DNA from: an uncultured Sphingomonadaceae bacterium
GTDB lineage: Bacteria; Pseudomonadota; Alphaproteobacteria; Sphingomonadales; Sphingomonadaceae
Direction of reading: 5' to 3'
Length of the DNA: 64,000 bases
Assembly: GCA_947504025.1 (NCBI GenBank)
Contig: CANNFX010000001.1
Coordinates: forward strand, 1,455,302 to 1,519,301
How positions within the stretch are numbered: position 1 is the stretch's first letter; each line of letters begins with the position of its first letter. Both the position numbers and the translations under genes were made by a program. Shown here piece by piece: positions 63,900-64,000 of this stretch. The notes beneath the pieces are model-generated. The model saw nothing but the letters and a program-made list of their open reading frames with translations, made no database searches and had not been told where the DNA came from.

Positions 63900-64000
63900 C
63901 CGGCAGTTCGAGCGCCAAACCGTCCGTGTTTGCGGTAACGGGCCATCCAGCGATCGAGATACAGGTCCAGCGGACGCGGGCTGATGCCCAGCTTGTCAAT
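63896..64000 (-). CDS. C-terminal fragment of an unidentified protein
   Basis: Open frame entering from the right edge; it ends at the TAG at 63896-63898. The last 34 residues include SPRPLDLYLDRWMARYRKHG, a basic, amphipathic stretch. It overlaps the convergent NfeD stop by a few bases. Too short to identify. Confidence 0.45.
   Translation of the reverse strand: MDKLGISPRPLDLYLDRWMARYRKHGRFGARTAG

Overview
The window is a gene-dense stretch (about 60 genes, no tRNA, rRNA, CRISPR array or recognisable insertion sequence) of a moderately GC-rich alphaproteobacterial chromosome. Gene content points to Sphingomonadales, most likely Erythrobacteraceae. The clues are an EF-hand/two-component operon, lgt followed by a MidA-type methyltransferase, tandem DUF4402 proteins, a PEP-CTERM protein, many M24/S9/beta-lactamase-fold hydrolases, and frequent ATGA, GTGA and TTG starts. 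This taxonomic call is an inference from gene families, not a database match.

Layout. 1-2.7 kb: a minus-strand operon of EF-hand protein, OmpR-type regulator and sensor kinase (kinase cut by the window edge). 2.8-9.2 kb: cupin and VOC proteins, an M24 aminopeptidase divergent from an oligopeptidase B, a thioesterase and alanine dehydrogenase. 9.2-19.5 kb: yggS, a ThiE-like gene, ftsK, glnD with an overlapping acyl-CoA ligase, lgt and a MidA-type methyltransferase. 19.5-26.7 kb: a quaternary-amine ABC importer with fused permease and binding protein, leucine-catabolic ivd and the MCC beta subunit, and membrane and acyltransferase genes. 26.7-36.8 kb: a lipoprotein, a TetR regulator, a 5'-nucleotidase, an SDR/isomerase pair, gyrB, L-serine dehydratase and an AMP-forming ligase. 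36.8-41.4 kb: a 27-residue membrane peptide, a PEP-CTERM protein, a TPR lipoprotein and guaA. 41.4-49.2 kb: hydrolase, SDR, VOC, nitronate monooxygenase, small lipoprotein and zinc-finger genes, DUF4402 paralogues and an ABC ATPase. 49.3-55.5 kb: nadB followed by accessory material, then an alpha/beta hydrolase and a serine hydrolase. 55.5-60.4 kb: class I ribonucleotide reductase nrdA and nrdB separated by three small membrane-protein genes. 60.4-62.1 kb: an accessory island (small winged-helix-like protein, FRG-domain protein, long imperfect inverted repeat). 62.1-64 kb: a DUF465 protein, an SPFH/NfeD pair and the 3' end of an unidentified gene.

Most of the window is housekeeping. The parts least explained by known families are four. 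(a) At 51.7-52.6 kb there is an 89-residue peptide with a Gly-Gly leader-like motif next to an eight-cysteine protein, downstream of a promoter carrying three ATTTGTA repeats; it could be a small peptide natural-product or metal-binding unit. (b) The FRG island next to nrdB carries a roughly 250-bp imperfect inverted repeat. (c) A strongly ribosome-bound 27-residue membrane peptide is closed by a 15-bp GC stem. (d) An AT-richer orphan gene is translationally coupled to nadB. Regulatory sites that can be read directly include tandem NrdR-like boxes before nrdA, a Fur-like dyad before a PepSY-type gene, OmpR-type direct repeats before the EF-hand operon and several intrinsic terminators.
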